A stretch of DNA of 64,000 nt from Trichoplax sp. H2 (Eukaryota; Placozoa; Uniplacotomia; Trichoplacea), in the NCBI GenBank assembly GCA_003344405.1, contig NOWV01000022.1:725381-789380 (forward strand), in the 5' to 3' direction. The notes beneath the pieces are model-generated. The model was not told where the DNA came from, made no database searches, and saw nothing but the letters and a program-made list of their open reading frames with translations. The first letter of the stretch is position 1; each line of letters opens with the position of its first letter. Positions 39,701 to 52,760 of this stretch are shown here, in pieces. A program made the translations under genes and the position numbers.

Positions 39701-42678
39701 TATCAACTAGTTTGTGTGTCCTTATCATCCTACCAATTATATTTATATGTATTTTATTAATTGTCAGTCATCAAGTACTGTACTATATTTGTTTATGCTA
39801 TGACGACTATCGATGATAGAGATGGATATTTTTGTATATCGCAACTATGGATTGTAACCAGACTTTGACAGACTGTCAATACAATCAATGCAGTACATTC
39901 TTCCTTTGCATTATTAATTCAATATTGCAATAGGAATGTGCATATGACTGCGATTATAGATATTTACTGTGGTCCCTAGTCACTTACGATTGATACAGCT
40001 TGCATCCTCTTCTATAACAATTATCATTAATACTCGTATACTATATATTACAATACAATATTTAAAAGTGAGGCTTTAGCTATCATTTTTATGCCACTTA
40101 AAGAGTATTACAATATCATTTGTAGAACTACACATTTAAAGCCACCATTATGATTTTTGATGACTTTCGTTTTATAAGTACATAATATTCATTCATAAAT
40201 TACTATCAACGTTATTTATCATCTATAGCATACACTTGTGTCACTATTGGTTATGAATACCTTATGAAAACTTTATGGAAATTGATAACCAAATAATGAC
40301 AGGATACCCTTAAAAACATCATTCAGGCCAATCGTGTAGATATTAACATCATTTGCTCATATTTGTGTCTTGTAATGTATCTATCTAATGTTGTAGCAAG
40401 CTTCCTGCTAACATTATACCGAACATGAATATGTAATTATTAGTTGACGATACATCTACATAGTGCATTTAATAATGTATTATAACTCTGCTATCATTTC
40501 TTACCTCCTTTCATATGTTGTAGACAAAATTGTCCCCAACTCTTAAGAGGTGTTACCAATTTCTGGTTATGACAAGTCGTAGTTTTGCTTCTGTCATACA
40601 AGCCCTTGATGGGGAACTAAGGTTAGTACTGCTAATTATCATATTTTTCATCGTACATACTTTAAAGATACACATGGTAAAAATACATATTTCAATGAAA
40701 AAGTATACGTAATCATTTTAAGGATACTTTATCACATATATACGTACCAGTATATATATTTGAGATTATGACGTAAAGAGTTATGGTACAATTAACTCCT
40801 TTACTATAATTAATTATCAACTAAAAACGATGCAGTTTATAATTGTAATTGCCCATATTTTACACCGGAAACTCAAATACTACAGTATCTATCGCAAAAT
40901 TGGAAGGACACACAAACCTACTTTCGTCAACATTACAATACTTTTGTGCTATTACAATATACATACAGTGGATTAGTAATAAATTAATTCAAATTGTAGC
41001 TACAAATCTATAACGTTACAGAACCAGTTATTGCTAGTCAATGGCTGATGAAGTGCATTTGCACATTATATTGAGATTTCAAATGTAATTATAGGGATGC
41101 TATATGTATATTTTATTTGGTCTTACGTGCCTTGGATACACTCGAGGACGATATGACGATTCCAGTTGAAGAAAAAACGGCCTTAATGAAAGAGTTACAC
41201 GAAAATTTATACAACCCAGAGTGGAAATATAGGAGAAGTCAAGAAGTTGACAAAATTGTCTTAGAAGAGTTTCCAGTTGTAAGTAAATAACTTGTCACCC
41301 ATCCAATTGGCTACGTAAAATTGACCAATTAACCATTCTATTTCGTTGGTAGATTTCTGCGGAATTTCGAAATTTAGATAAATCTTATAGAGATGTTATA
41401 CAAGAAATTACAAAAAGAATGGCCGACGGCATGTGCAAGTACTTAGATTGTGCTGACGTCAACTCTTTGGAAGACTGGAACGAGGTAATTGTATACAACT
41501 GAATATTATAATTAATCGTAATTTGGTATAACTCACTCACTAAGTACAAGTTTACTGAATCTAAATTTTTTTTTTCAATGGATTATTTTAGTACTGCCAT
41601 TATGTAGCTGGTCTAGTTGGCATAGGACTTTCCAGAATATTTAGTGCGTCAAAGTTGGAAGATGAAATTGTCGGAGAAGATGAACCATTATCTAATTCAA
41701 TGGGTCTGTTTTTACAAAAGACCAACATTATTCGCGATTATTTAGCTGATATCCAAGAAGGGAGAAAATTTTGGCCAAAAGAAGTAATCTATTAAGATTG
41801 TTCTAAATTGAAATACTCAAAGTTAAAATAATTTGGATATAATTAAGTTAGAAATAATAAAGCGATAACTATTTCCGTAACGAAATTTACAAATGTTTTA
41901 TAGGCCTGGTCAAAATTTGCAAAGCGACTGGAAGATTTTCAAGATGCTAGTAATAGGGATGAAGCCGTTCGTTGTCTAAATTTTTTAATTACTAACGCGT
42001 TACATCATGTACCGGATGCCATCAAATACTTATCCAGATTAAGAAATCAGTCTGTTTTTAATTTTTGTGCTATTCCTCAGGTACTCAATGAGTCTGTATT
42101 TTATCCAACGATGGAAACATACGAACTTGACATTAATATGATAATAACTACATATTTCTTCTCTAGGTTATGGCTATTGGTACATTAGCAGTGTGCTATA
42201 ACAATCCTAATGTTTTCACGACTGTGGTTAAGCTACGCAAAGGTCAAGCTGTTTATATGATGAAGCGTGCAGTGAGTTTAAATGCTGCTAAAATAATTTT
42301 TCACGACTTTGCAGCTGAGGTAACTATTATTGTTCGTGATTAACTTACCTTACTCAATACACTACTACTATACTGTATACATAAGTAGAATAAAAACGGA
42401 ATCATTATTAAATTTTTGTAATTATTTTCATTGTGTATAGCTTTACTTTTAATTTTAATTGCGCTCTCACATTTTAAATTTAGATTGCGAAAATTGCACC
42501 AAAAAATGATCCAACTAAAGATAAAACTCTCCAAATCTGTGAAACAATCTTGATGTTGACTCATGTAAAAGATTCCGGTTCATCCTACTTGCCAGTATTA
42601 TCGGCCAGTAGTGTTGTTCTATTTACGGCTCTTTGGTACTATTATAACGGAACCGAACAGGTCTATCGCTTTTCTTAA
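36744..42678 (+). CDS. FDFT1: Squalene synthase (farnesyl-diphosphate farnesyltransferase)
   Basis: Eight exons: 36744-36839, 40524-40621, 41095-41278, 41353-41484, 41592-41783, 41904-42080, 42167-42319 and 42484-42678. They give 408 residues (human about 417). It joins two farnesyl diphosphates via presqualene diphosphate to squalene at the ER membrane, the first committed sterol step. Visible hallmarks: [13 protein letters not shown] start, [17 protein letters not shown], the first Asp-rich Mg site [44 protein letters not shown] with the second Asp-rich site, [20 protein letters not shown], and a C-terminal hydrophobic anchor ([18 protein letters not shown]). Intron 1 is 3.7 kb, about tenfold longer than the rest, and begins with a repeat that copies its own 5' splice site. 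I ended the protein at the TAA 18 bp after the last conserved codon; a later exon is possible (42962-43009). Confidence 0.96.
36820..37720 (+). repeat. Tandem array that copies the exon 1 5' splice site of squalene synthase
   Basis: Five units of about 160-210 bp. The first begins inside exon 1 at actgtgcaaatccag and includes the real donor (GT at 36840). Copies carry ccagcattgggtaagagag with GT at 36999, 37208, 37393 and 37562. Each also holds a gatgatgatgatcaattcatag block and the end tctattgcttattgctta. Unit-to-unit identity is very high. Confidence 0.92.
37731..40523. other. Rest of squalene synthase intron 1, nothing recognised
   Basis: AT-rich sequence with no exon, RNA gene or repeat that I could support. 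The conserved protein continues directly from exon 1 to the exon at 40524. Confidence 0.6.
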
Positions 42679-45337
42679 CACCGCTGCTGTATCATACTAA
42701 ACTACCATTCGAATGAACGCTACACCTTATAGATATTGTAGCTTAATGAAAGTACAGAATCATGTTTTTGGTATTGTTAAGATCAACATTTTCACTAACG
42801 TCTAACTACGCTTATATCTGAGAATTATTCACTATTTTGACATGTTGTAGCTTGCAAGGTTTATGCTACGGTATCACAACAGTGACGTGCACGGCAATAA
42901 TAAGTATTTTAATGCCTATCTTGATTTGTGAAAGATGTAAATAGCCTTTGTATGCTTTCAGTCACTTACAGCTTACAGCTACAAATCCGTTCAGCGAATG
43001 ATTAAAATGGTAAGCATTAGTTATTGCGTGAAAAGTATTCTCTTCCATACCGTACATATGGCATCCCTATCGCCTTTACAAATTTTACCAGTTGAAATAT
43101 GTAGCATTGTTTCTAGCGGTTTATTGTCTTATGCATACCTATAGATGCTAATCGGAATATAAAACTGATTACTTTGCCATGTTTGTTTCACCTAAACTCG
43201 AAAATGCAAATATATAATTCATGATAGGAAAATGATATATGGCCAAATAAAAAATTGACAACTTTAATTTATTTTCAATTGAAGTGATGAGTCCATCACG
43301 TTGTATACACATAGACACTTGATGAGCAGGATTCATAGGTAGCAGTTCTAAACATTCCGTCAATTCCAGGATCTAGCATGCGCATACACTTGGCGAGCAG
43401 GATTCATAAACATACGTAATTCTAAATATTCTATCGATTCCTAGAGTCTATCATGAACCAGTTGTGTAGGTAAAGACTGAGATTTTTATTAAAGTAGAGG
43501 TAAAAATTAATAGATTGCTAAAAGTAAGAAATATAGAAAAATTTAATCGATGAATAATTAATATATAAATTAATACATAACAAACGTACAATTTTAATAT
43601 ATGAGTATTGGCTATTCTACAACCCAACAAGAAGCCATCTGATATTTGTTTATTAAAGCTACTTCAATAAAGTTCAAGCCTAAAATGTTTCAGTTTTATA
43701 CGTTCTTAAAATGTTCGGAAATAGAATATCTAAGCCATTTAAATTCTCATGTATCAACCGTACTCAACTGAAGTTGATATTACGTAGTATTAAATGGTTA
43801 AGAATGTAATATCACATATGTAATCTTATTTAACTTGATTTTGATATTCCAGAACATACAGATATCACTCATTTATTGATGCTATAGAAGCAAGTAAAGC
43901 TATTTACTATTTCTCGATCTAGATGATCTTAATAAAACTGATACTTCAATAATTGAATTTAAATCTAACTGGTTTGAGGTTACTAGTAGACATGGATAAA
44001 TTGTTTAGAAATAAAACATTATGCACTCTTTAAAATTACATCGACACGAATTATTCCGATTCCATTGATCTTGATATTATAGAGTGAGTAGTTTATCGAT
44101 ACTACAAAGGTAAGAGAGGGTACTTCATATTTTCCTAATCTATGAAGTTTCAATATTTAAATTTAAAGTCAAGTAAAGTCTGAATTTAAACTATTAAAAA
44201 CTCATATACCGTTAAATCGTTAAGAATAAAGATATCCTGAGCTGTCCTAAATCCAACGTATTAGTATGCGTAAACGGACCTCGATATTGCAAACATGTAC
44301 TCATCATTTGTCGATATATAAGATGGAGATACTACAAAGTTTATTCTCTTTAATCTTGAATTGTTTAAGTCACATTTTGAGAATAGATGAAAAGTAACGC
44401 ATGATATAAATTCGATCTAACTTATCACGGTAGAATGGTATCTTTTTTATTCATTATCGTTGAAGAAACTATTTTAAAAGAAAGCAAAAGTTTTCAAATA
44501 AGTGTTCAATTATCCCTTATTCCGCATTGTATTATTTAACCTTCACCATCCAGTTTAGCGATCTTATTAGTATAGTATACTAACTGATGTATTTAAACAG
44601 TATAATATTGTTACATATGGGTAATGAGCAAAGCGAGATTAAGCTGTAAAACGCTACCGCATATGGTAATAAGCAAAGTGAGAGAGAGGCTAGAAATAAA
44701 ATCTCACTTCATGATAGATGGACGTCTGGATCAATCAATCTATCCATCAATTTTCCTTTGCGACTAAAAGTCATTATGCAACAGCTAGTGTGTTCAGTAC
44801 TGACAACAATTGAAATTGAGGAAAATTGTCTACCAGTTAAGACGATTAGTTATCATTGTTAATGCTTTTAAGAAGATTTTCCTTGGTAATAAATATAAAT
44901 TTACAATCAAGCACAAACTTTGATGTCGGCAACAACGTCGATCGACAATAGACGCTATTGTCCGATTAGACAAATCAAGTTAATATCCACTGTGCAATTA
45001 ATTCACTTTCTTTCTCACCTGCAGCGATTGATTTTAAATGATAATAGTTACAATAGTTTTAGAAAAATAACAGTTGACTAAATAGGACAAGATGATGGGA
45101 TTAATCTACTTTTCAGCGACAACAAAGATGAGGCTTATTAAGAATAGCCTATATAGGGAACGAGATTCTTATGCGTCTGTATGAAGCTGAGAGAACATTA
45201 CTTGGCTCACGTCTACGTAAATATTAAAAAAACAATTATAATGCAATAGATTCTATACGGTTATAAAAGATCAAAATATTTCATCGATATGTAATACTAT
45301 CAAGTTGGAGATCAAAGTAACGAGGTGAAAATAACCG
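42679..45337. other. Intergenic spacer between squalene synthase and the TGF-beta ligand
   Basis: AT-rich. It contains a small tandem repeat at 43315-43457 and an exon-like open stretch with splice borders at 42962-43009. No gene is called. Confidence 0.55.
43315..43457. repeat. Two-copy 71-bp tandem repeat
   Basis: Units start at acacttgatgagcaggattc (43315) and acacttggcgagcaggattc (43386). The copies are diverged. Confidence 0.7.
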
Positions 45338-48053
45338 ATGATGATGAAGGCAAATTTCAACCCAGTATTCCTAATCTTTATGACATTTATTACCTTGATT
45401 TTAACAACGCTTTCTTATCAACATGATATTTCCGATAAGATTTCAAATCATCAAATCAGCAGTAATGATGACGAATTCAATACGAATTTAGACCGATTAA
45501 CATCGCCGAATCAACTCTCTGACCGATTGCAACAAAATCAATTTCAATCGATGCCGCAATTTATGCAAGATATGTACCAAAATCCTAATACCGCTTACGA
45601 TTATAAAGCGTTAGATCCTAAAAGTGATAAAAATTCCATGTCGCGGATAATTTTCGCCCCACACATTGGTAAGGAAGTAGAAATGTTCGCTATACAATAG
45701 GTTAACAAGATAGAATGGTTAATCATCAAGGTTGATAAAAACTTCGTACTACCAATAAATACTTGAGTAATTTTGTATTCTATACATTGGCGTAAAAAGT
45801 ACAAACGCTACCTGATATGTTTACTTCTCTTTTTATTTATATATGTCAAATCCAATGTCATTTTAAGAAGTTTTTCATTAATTGCGATGATCCTTTCAAA
45901 CCTGTTGATATTTACTGAAATCCAATAGAAAAGTTATACTAAATAACAATCAAAGTTATATTCATGTTACGATTTTTAAGAAACTGATTAGTTCTAAACC
46001 TTACTATATATTTTTAATAAGTTAATTCCATATACCATTCTATCTCTCCCTGTCGCTGTCTTCACTTATAATATTCTAAATGCGTAAAATCGAATAAGAA
46101 CAAAATAAGTAGTTACTTAAATAATGGCTACTCAAGCAGTTTACTACATATAATTAAGATCCCAATATTAAATCTATTAATAGCGATTAAATTTTACCGG
46201 TAATGGTCGACAATTGCGCTTACTCATTATTACCCTGAATTTATCGGTAAATAAGGAATAGTTATGCCCAGTAAGGTTGATGGAACTGAAGTAGATTAAA
46301 GAAAGTGGGGATTAGGGAAAACGTTCTTCTCACATTCTTGCCTCCATCTTGTTAATAAATTAGTCATCTTATAATAGTGAAGTTGACTGAACATCTATTT
46401 CCGCTTATATTGATACATTATATATTCGCCAATCATGAGTTTATACCTTACCTTACGCATTTTATCCATTTTTTATCGTTGCAAAAATGTAAAATTTTCA
46501 AAACTTTTAACCTGTAAAGGACATCATAGTTAATATACGCTATATTCAGAATAACCTTAATAAAAGATCTTTACTAATTTTAACCCTTTGGAATTAATTT
46601 AGAATCTTGAGATTTACCTCGCACATTTCAATCACACACCTTTTCACTAAATTAGCAAGAAAACCGTAGTAGCCAACATTAAATTCGGAATGAATCATCT
46701 TAATCAGTAGTAGTTCAGTCATTTTACCAAGAATAAATTTACAAATCCTATTGATCGTAAAGCCGTAAATTGCTATCTTTATGATAGAGAATTAACAGCA
46801 TATTAATTTTAGTACTTATTGCATCTAGTATATCAGTAAATTATTTCCGGGTTTTAAGGTGCACTAATAGAGGATAGAATAGAAGGAACTGGATATGACA
46901 TAAAGAAATATACAGTATATGCTGTAAAAATGATCTGATGTGACTGTTAACTACACTATTACCACGATGGATTAAATATAGTAAGCTAAACTACCTATAC
47001 AGTCTGTGGTAAATTTTACCAATGTACCGTAGTAACTTTGCTAGAGTTCTCATCGAATTTACAAGACTCGGTGTATATTTTGGTAATCGTCTACCGTTGA
47101 TTAAAATTGAAAATTTGAACATAATTTTTTTATTAATTAATATCTAGATGGATACCTTACTAAGTTAACCTCTTGTCTTATATCTTCATGATATAAGGCG
47201 TTTCTATCGAATAGTAATTAGTATTTATAATGTATCATTTGCTATTTTAGAATCATTCAGCAAAACCAGTTTCAGTAAAGATGAAGTATTATTATTTCGG
47301 CCATCAGTTAATCTTAAAAGCAATGAAGTGATGGGTATGGATTTAAGAGTATTCAGAGATCAAGAAATTATAAAATCAATGCCAGACAATAATACTTATC
47401 AAGTGACTATATACCAAATTATTGATCATAACGAAATTATGGTTTGCCAATTGGAATTAAAACGCAAAGGCAATGGTTGGATAACTTTTCAATTACATGA
47501 TCTTGTCCTACAACAATCTTATCAAAATCTTTCCAGGATATTACATTTTAAGCTATCCGTTCGAAATACGAAAATGGAGGTTATACCATCATCGCAAATT
47601 GGTCTATTAACATCTACAACATCACCAGCTTACTTACTTATTTATAGCAAATCGAGTGATCAGCGGTTCACTAAACCTATCTATTCACATATTAAACATC
47701 ATTTAAGGGCCAAGAAAAGTATTCTTAGCAAATTGAAAAAAAGGCGCTGCCAATTGGTTGTTGATGAGGTTAACTTAAAAATGATTTATGGAAAAACGAT
47801 TTTAGCTCCACAAAATTTCGAATACAATTTTTGTGTTGGTCGATGTAAATTTCCTTTAACCGGTCGTATGAACGCTACTAATCATGCTATTGTTCAGACA
47901 TTGATGTTTGTTAAAAAAGCTGGCAATGTTCCAAATGCTTGTTGTGCTCCTATTTCCTTTTCAAAATTACGAGTTATTAGTCGTAATGAGGATGGTACCT
48001 TTGAAATGCGACATATGCGAGATATTGTTGCTGAAAGTTGCGGTTGTCAATAA
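45338..48053 (+). CDS. TGF-beta superfamily ligand precursor
   Basis: Two exons (45338-45668 and 47251-48053) give 377 residues. The N-terminus has a hydrophobic signal segment (FLIFMTFITLILTTLSY), followed by a variable propeptide. A basic stretch (KSILSKLKKRR) sits directly before the first cysteine of the mature cystine-knot domain. The domain holds the seven expected cysteines: CQLVVDEV, NFCVGRC, ATNHAIVQTLM before NACCAP, and ESCGCQ at the end. The usual aromatic WxxWI region after the first cysteine is replaced (MIYGKTILAPQNF), so subfamily (BMP, GDF, nodal or TGF-beta proper) cannot be assigned. It would be a secreted dimer acting on type I/II Ser/Thr kinase receptors and Smads. The single 1.6-kb intron lies in the propeptide. 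Its presence argues that the source is an animal. Confidence 0.93.
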
Positions 48054-48883
48054 CATGTTGGTTAAAGCTGATTTAATAATAAAATAATTTAAAGCTATTA
48101 ATTTAGTTATATAAGTTACCGGGTGTTTCAATCGAGTCATAATTTGATAATATTTAAGTCAATATCTATAAGTATAGTACTAGTAAATCGAAAGTGATGG
48201 AATTGATATTATACGAATTTCAGTATGCCATATGTAGACGACTGTAAACGACAATCTTTCTCATATGTAAAGGACTATAGTTGCGCATAACTGATTGCAA
48301 TAGAATACTAGGGCGGAGATTTGCTTGTGACAGTAATCTAACGCTAATTTGTCCTTTAAGCTTTGATTGTCAACATAGCCCGAACGCTACAAGCATATAA
48401 AAGCAACGATTACGGATTACTGTTACGTTTAAAGACCGTTGACACATAGTACTACATGCAATGGATTGTAGTATTTTACCAAACTCGTACTTCATTATGA
48501 ATAAAACAAACAACCAACAAGAATAATGTTACCAAAAGGGATATGTTGTTGATTATATCAATGCCTTCTATGTCGATTTATTTACCTTGATGGTAAATTA
48601 TTAGTAATTTAGGTGATTATTAATTATAAATAGAACGTGGTATATGAATAAATACTGTATGTACCACATCATATATATTTTATATCTTAAAAAATTGAGA
48701 AATAAAAAATAAAAAAAAATCTACTAAAGTGAAATACAATTCAATTTTATAATTACAATAAAATTTATGGCCGTGTATAAATTTAGTGCTATTCCTTGCG
48801 ATTGACCTTCTTACGAATCAGTTAGTAGTTCTTTAACATTATACATTAATTATCTGAGGTAATTTGAATGAATTAATATTAAT
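48054..48883. other. Convergent intergenic spacer
   Basis: AT-rich 3' flanks of the TGF-beta ligand (+) and the TXNDC5-like gene (-). Nothing else was recognised. Confidence 0.6.
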
Positions 48884-51800
48884 CTATAATTCCTCATGAG
48901 ATTTATCTGCAGTTTGATCGTTTTGCTTCAAAGTAGAAGCCTTAATAGAATCAACAAATGTCTTTAGACTCTCTAGATTTCTTTCTCCTTGATAATTCTG
49001 AATTTCTTTAGAGCCAGTATAGATTGTCATAGTAGGATAAGATTTTACCTTAATAAAGCCACGTAAATATAACAGGGTTAGTAATTGGTGTGAACAAAGC
49101 TTGTATTAATCTACGGTCCTCAAGTTCTATAAAAATATGGGTGAACAAATATATTCTATGAATATTAACCTGTTCCGCTCTACACGTTTCAATATGCGTA
49201 ACACAATTTACCTATGAATATAAATTGACAATCTTTATTTTAATATACTAAGAGCAATTTTAGTTTATTAAGTTTTCAAATAAAATTTTGCATTAGTTTC
49301 AATAAGGATATCAGACGATGCCCATCTAGATAAACTTACACTCCCAATAAAAACGTTTTTATCGTGTTTATAGTGTTCCATCAATTCTTTCCAAGTTGGA
49401 GCGAGAACTTTGCAGTGACTGCACCTTAGTAAATCAATTGATAAATAGCATGCATTCGATCAGCATTAAAGCGGAAGAAAAATGTACCATACAGTATTTA
49501 GTACGTCATACTTCATAAAATAATCATGCATTGTATACATAAAAATGATTATAATTTAGATTCTATATAATTCTAAATAGGTAATTCTAGATATCGCAGT
49601 ACTACCAATTATTTCTTACCACGGGGCATAAAATTTTATAAATGCAATCTTAAAGGTTGAAATCACTTTTTTTAACTGTACACCAGTCAGTTCGGATCCA
49701 ATTTGCTATGATACATATACAAATTTTAGAGAGTGGAGAGTATAAAAATTAAGCTTCCTTAGGATAAACAAAGCTATCATAATTGCTTCAAGAAGGTAGG
49801 CTGATTTAGATTAGCTGAATACATTATTAGGGGGTAAAAGCTCAATACGTAAATGTTATTTTACTCACGTATAAACATTGCAACTAAAGCTATACTAATT
49901 TCTTACTTTTAAAGAGATTTCATCGTCATCGACTTGCGGATTATTTAATGAAATTTTAATAAATTCTGCAAAGGATTGGACGCTTCTTTTACCAGTAAAT
50001 CTCTTAACTAATTTACCGATATATATTTTTATCCTGGTTCATATTTGCATGCAAGGAAAGTTATTTAGTATGTTATAAAAATATTTATTTATGTTCTCTG
50101 TCAAGTATTCTAAGTGTACTTACGTAGGATAATGTAGAACATTTTCATCGGAACAAAGAGGTGTATCTTGTGTACAATCCACCTGTAATTTAAAAATGAA
50201 TACTGTACACTCTAGATATTATTATCTTCATATCATATCATATTTAAGGCTTTTTGTAAATTTATACTTTAATATTGTTGTATAGTAAGTCTTTCTTGTA
50301 CATCATGTTGTTATTTAATCATTACATGCGTTGTTAACTAGTAATACCTTAGCGATATGGATGACTTTAATTGCATCGGAATTATATTTGTTTGATAGGA
50401 CATCCCACATAGGTAATAATCTCTGGCAATGTCCACACCTACAGCATTGAAGTAATATTGTACCTAACTTTACTGGAAATCTAATTTGCTTCTATATCTT
50501 GACTTGATGAACAGTGTGTGTTTATTATACTAGTTACTTCTATAAGTTTCTAACATGTGAGTGTCAATATTCATTAACAGTTACGTATACGAGTGTATAC
50601 AGGTATAGTAGAGAACGTCTCTGAATTGCTAGACCTTCATTTTCCTGCACTATACTCAGTAGTAAGCGTAATCCATTCTAACTTTTAGCAACACTACGAT
50701 ATTTCTACGGTACGTGATGTAGTCATATTGACACCTTAAATAACGTCGCTGTGGTAGAATACATAGTTCATATTTAATATACCTTTTAATAGGTGTACAA
50801 TATAATAATTAATTAATTAATGTGCGCAAGTATAGTTGAGGTACAAGGATTAGAAATTGATGATTCTGTATCTGAAACTCTTGCAAAGCTCTTCAGCGCA
50901 TAATAAGGGTACAAATATTATATCCTCCCATATGTACTGTAAGTTTAATATACGTGTAGTTCTACATAATTTGTACGTGTATAATTCTGTTAGTATTTAG
51001 TAAATTTATAGTTCGAAAAAACAACGTACTTAGCATAAATAGTAAGCCAGTTAACGAGACTATCAGTGTATTTTAAACCAAGCTATGGGCTAGGCCGGTA
51101 TAAATATAGCATAAAGATACAGAATTAGAGGTCACTACTTTACTCGTATAAGTGTTGCTTATATATTTACACTAAATTATTAATATGATAATGTACAGCA
51201 GTAAGCAATCACTTTCAGGGTTATGTTTTAATGAAGATGATTTTCATGAATCACCGTTAAAATTCTGCTCCAGTTCCTACAAGATTCGTAGAGGATCGTG
51301 GTAATCGCTATACTGAGTAATCGATGATACGATAGGAAAATTGTGATAATTGTAATTGCAATAGAATAACCTGGCTACTAAGTAAAAGCAGTACTATATG
51401 TTCGTACAGACTTGTTACTACTATGGTCAAAAAAGTATATACGCTCATATGTTTAGACATTTATCATCATCCTGATAAAAATTCTCCAATCCAAAGTACT
51501 AACGCTTTTACATAGGAGGATTAAGGCGTCCAAATGGATCTTACATGAGTATGGAATGATAATCAGCACTTTACGAAGTAGAAGAGTCTATAAGCGTGAG
51601 GATACCTTTTGAGATACGTAATGAGCAATATTTGCTATGGGCGAAGGTATTATTGTAACACGTTTGTATCCGGTTGATGTAGTGTAATAGTCATTGCATA
51701 AATTGTAGTGTCATAGAATTCATTCGTAATTATGCTTCGAGCATTATACAACTATCCATATGTATTGACTGATCATAATGTAAAAAAATATTGACTGTTG

Positions 51801-52593
51801 GCAATCATTGTACTATGAATTAGGTAAATATCAGGTAGCCATCGCCTTAATAGTAAAAGTCCAAAAAACGTTGTAGTCTAGCTGTGGTTGACTACAGTTA
51901 GCTCTAATTCATTGTCATATGAACACTGAGATTTTCGTTTCATAGATTCATTGGCAAATCTGAGCTCTATTATTCACTGTCAATATTGCTATCATTGATA
52001 GAATAGTCATGTAGTCGTTTGGGCTACAAGTAAAACTGTTGGCCTTTTGTTTTAGTACTAGACAATTTGTCATAAATCAGATTTCGATCAAAAATGAAAG
52101 AGCAACGCCAAGTTGCGTCGAGACTATTTTATAAATCCTTTATGTTGCTATAATGAACTAGATTATCAATAAACTGCAGATTTGATAGTACAGTATAATG
52201 TAATACAACGACCAGGTCGGGGTTGATGTAACTCGTGTAGAAGAATTGTATCCTTTTGGATTGAAATTACACTGTGAACTAGAAAGAGAAACTGTATCAC
52301 TACTGTGAACCAATATGAAATCACTCTTTCATAATATTATAATCCATGTTTCATCTTGACTTTAGTCCTTCGTTGTAATATTTGGTTGATTTCTAATTTT
52401 TACACTGACTATGAACAATCACTTTTACTTTTTACAACCCTTACCAAGGCGCATAGAACATGACCAAGTGAGGTACCTCAAGAATACTAGTAGCGAAAGT
52501 TGCACTAGTTAACATGGTTGGCTTATAAGCTTCATAACAGTGTAAATAAGTAACCATTAAAAGGAGCAGCAAAGGAGAGAAAATGGCGGCCAT
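48884..52593 (-). CDS. TXNDC5: TXNDC5/ERp46-type protein disulfide isomerase with two thioredoxin domains
   Basis: Eight exons on the minus strand: 52593-52445, 50438-50348, 50182-50124, 50033-49907, 49705-49620, 49424-49340, 49211-49170 and 49048-48884. They give 267 residues. The start MAAIFSPLLLLLMVTYLHC is a signal peptide. Domain 1 has FYAPW-CGHC and VDCTQDTPLC. Domain 2 has AFIKFYAPW followed by CSHC, then VNCVTHIETC, VKSYPTMTIYTG and NYQGERNLESLKTFVDS, matching TXNDC5 best. It ends HEEL, a KDEL-type ER-retention signal. The role is oxidation or isomerisation of disulfides in the ER lumen. Vertebrate TXNDC5 has three thioredoxin domains; this has two. The CSHC site in place of CGHC should change redox behaviour. 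Intron 1 is 2 kb. In both domains an intron splits the Trp codon before the active site (TG then G), evidence that the domains arose by duplication. Confidence 0.88.
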
Positions 52594-52695
52594 AACTTGG
52601 CTGGTAATTTCTTCAATGAAAGACAGCGTTGGAGCTTCAACTATTGAGTTCACTCTACTAGCGAGAACGTACGAGTGGGTGCGTGAGACCTTGAC

Positions 52696-52703
52696 TGACG
52701 TCA
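52696..52703. promoter_or_regulatory. Consensus CRE/ATF palindrome TGACGTCA
   Basis: A perfect TGACGTCA lies 103 bp upstream of the TXNDC5-like start codon, within its likely promoter. bZIP factors of the CREB/ATF class bind this site in animals. Use here is inferred. Confidence 0.5.
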
Positions 52704-52760
52704 GTTTTGTCACACAGTAATACGTACGCTAAGTCAAGGTTGGCTATTGAATTACGCATA

